Shown here: piece by piece, positions 23,678-25,492 of the stretch
How the letters are laid out: each line of letters starts with the position of its first letter
Position numbering within the stretch: the first letter of the stretch is position 1
Assembly: GCA_021604825.1 (NCBI GenBank)
Contig: BQJS01000047.1
Location: 1-25,492 of the forward strand
Direction of reading: 5' to 3'
DNA length: 25,492 bases
Source of the DNA: Phycisphaerae bacterium
GTDB taxonomy: Bacteria > Planctomycetota > Phycisphaerae > UBA1845
Translations under genes and position numbers: made by a program
Notes under the pieces: model-generated
What the model saw: only the letters and a program-made list of their open reading frames with translations
What the model was told of the DNA's origin: nothing
The model's database searches: none

Positions 23678-25143
23678 AAAATCCGACGTTGTTTGAGGTG
23701 CCCCAACAACTCATCCATCCGCATCGTCGCGGGCAACGAACTCGCGGTACTCATAACAAACGCGAAAGAATTGTTTTCGTTAAGATTCCCATGGATCGCC
23801 TTGGCCAATAGAAACTGCGACATAAGCGGACTACCGGCAAACCAACCGTCTTCCAACGATATCAAAACCTGCGGCGTGTGCGTCACCAACCCGTTGAACG
23901 CCCGATGCAAACGGTACAAAGCATCCGGATAATAAGCATCCGCCAACGCCTCGCGCAGATCAGCATCTGCAACAATTCCTTCCGCATCAATCACACCAGC
24001 CAACCGAAGCGGATCACCATGCAAGACTTTATATCGAAACGCCAACGCGCCATCGGGGACTGACGATTCACCCAGAACCGACACAACCGCCTCACCGTCC
24101 CGATCCACAACACCAATATCACCATCGCCCCGACGAAACGCCACCAACTCCACACCCTCGATCGCAGCCAAATCGCGCGAAAAACGCGCGGGCGTCTTCG
24201 TATATGCAGCCGCACAAGAAACCAACCCAAACTCCGGAATCACCACATCGCCAACCCGCTCAAGCGTCGACCCCACGCGATAACCCAACGCCTCGGCTGC
24301 CCCGCGCAAATCAAGCCGCCGACTAACCCGCAAGTTGTGCCCATGGTCCGACATCAGCGTGATCTCAATGTCACCACGAAACCGATGCATCAGCGCCTGA
24401 CAGAACCGATCTAATGTCACCAAGCCAGCCGCATGCCCATCGCGCCCAAGCCCAACCCCTAGCGCCGAAGTCGAAACCACATACCCAATCGTCTCTCCGC
24501 AATCACCTTTAGCCAACGCGTCCTCGATCAAAGCCAGTTCATGATCAAACCAGTTCGCCGCATCCATGTAGACGTGGCCATGCTGGTCGAACGGAACATG
24601 TACATCAACTTTCGACAGCCACCGCGAATTATCGCTTTCGGCGTAAGCAAACCACCCATCGCGCAGCCGCTCACCATCAAAGTATTCCGTCTCAACAGCT
24701 GTCGCGGGCGATATGCCAAAGAGTTCATTGAGGCAAAGATCCGTCATCACCGGAAACGGCGCGATCACCCGACTGGGCGGATGGAAATGTCGAAATCGCC
24801 CACCGTCGTACGCCTCTTGAACCAAGTGATATGGAATGCTATCGAGGATAATGAACACTCTTCGGCAACGATCCGTCGCTCCCGGCTCGCGCGAAACCGA
24901 TTCAGAACTCGCGCCGTCTGCGTCAAGGCCAAACCCAAGCTCAACCACTCGCCCGGCGTTGGAGGTAATTTCAGCGTAATCGCCAACTGTGTCGCCATCG
25001 GTGTCATAAACAATTCGCGAACCACGACCTGCCACCACATCGACCGCAAGAGGAGCGACGGGAAACGATGTGGGCTGACGCAGACTGCAACCCAGAACTC
25101 CCGTCAACAATGAAACGCTGATACAACATATGTAAGTTCGCAT
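23611..25143 (-). CDS. Alkaline-phosphatase-superfamily phosphoesterase lipoprotein
   Basis: A 510-residue exported protein. Start ATG 25143 gives a lipoprotein signal (MRTYICCISVSLLTGVLGC, C19); the frame is open 22 codons further upstream but these would precede the signal. A short Ca-loop-like motif, YDTDGDTVGDYAE (about 47-59), follows. The core resembles type I phosphodiesterase/phosphonoacetate-hydrolase relatives: D101 (IILDSIPY), candidate nucleophile T134 (FPVMTDL), GRDGHAAG (about D235, H237) and SDHGHN (D266, H267). It shares the superfamily with the phosphodiesterase at 19142 but not close sequence. Convergent with the GT-C-like gene, overlapping it by 67 bases. Whether it hydrolyses phosphodiesters or transfers phosphate groups, such as ethanolamine phosphate, cannot be told. 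Confidence 0.78.
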   Translation of the reverse strand: MRTYICCISVSLLTGVLGCSLRQPTSFPVAPLAVDVVAGRGSRIVYDTDGDTVGDYAEITSNAGRVVELGFGLDADGASSESVSREPGATDRCRRVFIILDSIPYHLVQEAYDGGRFRHFHPPSRVIAPFPVMTDLCLNELFGISPATAVETEYFDGERLRDGWFAYAESDNSRWLSKVDVHVPFDQHGHVYMDAANWFDHELALIEDALAKGDCGETIGYVVSTSALGVGLGRDGHAAGLVTLDRFCQALMHRFRGDIEITLMSDHGHNLRVSRRLDLRGAAEALGYRVGSTLERVGDVVIPEFGLVSCAAAYTKTPARFSRDLAAIEGVELVAFRRGDGDIGVVDRDGEAVVSVLGESSVPDGALAFRYKVLHGDPLRLAGVIDAEGIVADADLREALADAYYPDALYRLHRAFNGLVTHTPQVLISLEDGWFAGSPLMSQFLLAKAIHGNLNENNSFAFVMSTASSLPATMRMDELLGHLKQRRIFYSDAGVDGDLVSGPGNGLPVK

Positions 25144-25317
25144 GGCTTTATCGCAGTTCAAGAGACGCCCCCGCTTGGTTATGCCTGGAATGCTTGCATG
25201 ATATAGCAATGCTTCACGTCAGCCAGTGACGATGATTTGGAGATAGACCGAATGATCTTTGACCAAACACCCATGTTCGGCGACATTGCGACATCGATTC
25301 CGCTGCAATGGTCCTTC

Positions 25318-25322
25318 GAGGG
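25318..25322 (+). promoter_or_regulatory. Ribosome binding site GAGGG that supports the start of the edge gene
   Basis: GAGGG is separated by eight bases from the GTG at 25331. An ATG at 25251 in another frame is open too but gives an unlikely protein. Confidence 0.5.
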
Positions 25323-25330
25323 CACGGCCC

Positions 25331-25492
25331 GTGAATACCCAACAACTGCTACTTCGCGTCATGCTGTGGTCGCTGGCCATCGCGGCGGGGCTTGGAATTG
25401 TTGCGGTTGCGTTCGTTCAATCGGACTGGACCTGGCAGGTCGTCGGCACCGGAATCGCGACGGCCATCGCATGCGCGGTACTCATCCCAGCC
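25331..25492 (+). CDS. Start of a membrane protein, cut by the window edge
   Basis: 54 codons from GTG to the right edge with no stop. The translation is strongly hydrophobic: a segment at about 11-29 (MLWSLAIAAGLGIVAVAFV), a short polar turn with two Trp (QSDWTWQ), and a second segment from about 37 on (VVGTGIATAIACAVLIPA). It looks like a helical hairpin at the N-terminus of a membrane protein. GAGGG eight bases upstream supports the start. The rest lies outside the window, so no family can be named. It is divergent from the phosphoesterase lipoprotein at 25143. Confidence 0.6.
   Translation, partial: MNTQQLLLRVMLWSLAIAAGLGIVAVAFVQSDWTWQVVGTGIATAIACAVLIPA

Noticed and set aside
25251..25492. 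Open frame from ATG 25251 to the right edge
   Set aside because: After about 30 codons it reads as an Arg/His/Gly-rich shadow of the hydrophobic frame beginning at 25331, which has a better ribosome site.

Overview
The window looks like chromosomal DNA from a planctomycete, most likely a Phycisphaerae-like or uncultured marine or freshwater lineage. The clues are a secreted subtilase ending in a dockerin-like Ca-binding tail, an adjacent DUF1800/DUF1501 gene pair, two secreted HHIP/glucose-dehydrogenase-type beta-propellers, an ECF sigma operon with a non-zinc anti-sigma and a PDZ protein, many lipoproteins, and dispersed palindromic repeats. This is inference from gene content; there is no rRNA or tRNA in the window to settle it.

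Left part (1-7092): a 5'-truncated comEC (DNA-uptake channel) converges on a large secreted S8 protease with KP-43-like architecture, three Ig-like domains and a dockerin-like tail. Divergent from the protease are ribonuclease D and a small Smr-like protein.

Middle part (7093-10387): a palindromic repeat, then a minus-strand operon (ECF sigma, membrane anti-sigma, secreted PDZ protein) closed by a clear intrinsic terminator. A 313-base divergent intergenic region follows.

Plus-strand secretion cluster (10388-16175): an HHIP-like propeller lipoprotein, a DUF1800 lipoprotein, a DUF1501 Tat-exported protein, and a second propeller that ends in a possible Cys/Met-rich C-terminal anchor. A doubly palindromic inverted repeat follows at 16195-16267.

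Right part (16389-25143): a tightly packed plus-strand run of an alpha/beta-hydrolase lipoprotein (Cys in the nucleophile position), an isopropylmalate/homocitrate-synthase-like enzyme without a regulatory domain, a nucleotide-pyrophosphatase-like lipoprotein carrying a REP-like palindrome in its coding sequence, a PTPMT1-like phosphatase and a GT-C-like membrane protein. Junctions overlap or nearly touch, suggesting translational coupling. A second alkaline-phosphatase-superfamily lipoprotein runs in the opposite direction and overlaps the last gene tail-to-tail by 67 bases. The right edge holds the start of a small membrane protein.

The best candidate for something undescribed is the 16389-25143 cluster, which combines envelope-located phosphoesterases, a lipid-phosphatase-like enzyme and a GT-C membrane protein, consistent with an envelope lipid or glycan modification pathway. 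Its function is not known from sequence alone. Start codons were moved from the longest possible ORF wherever a ribosome binding site and a signal peptide agreed on a later start.
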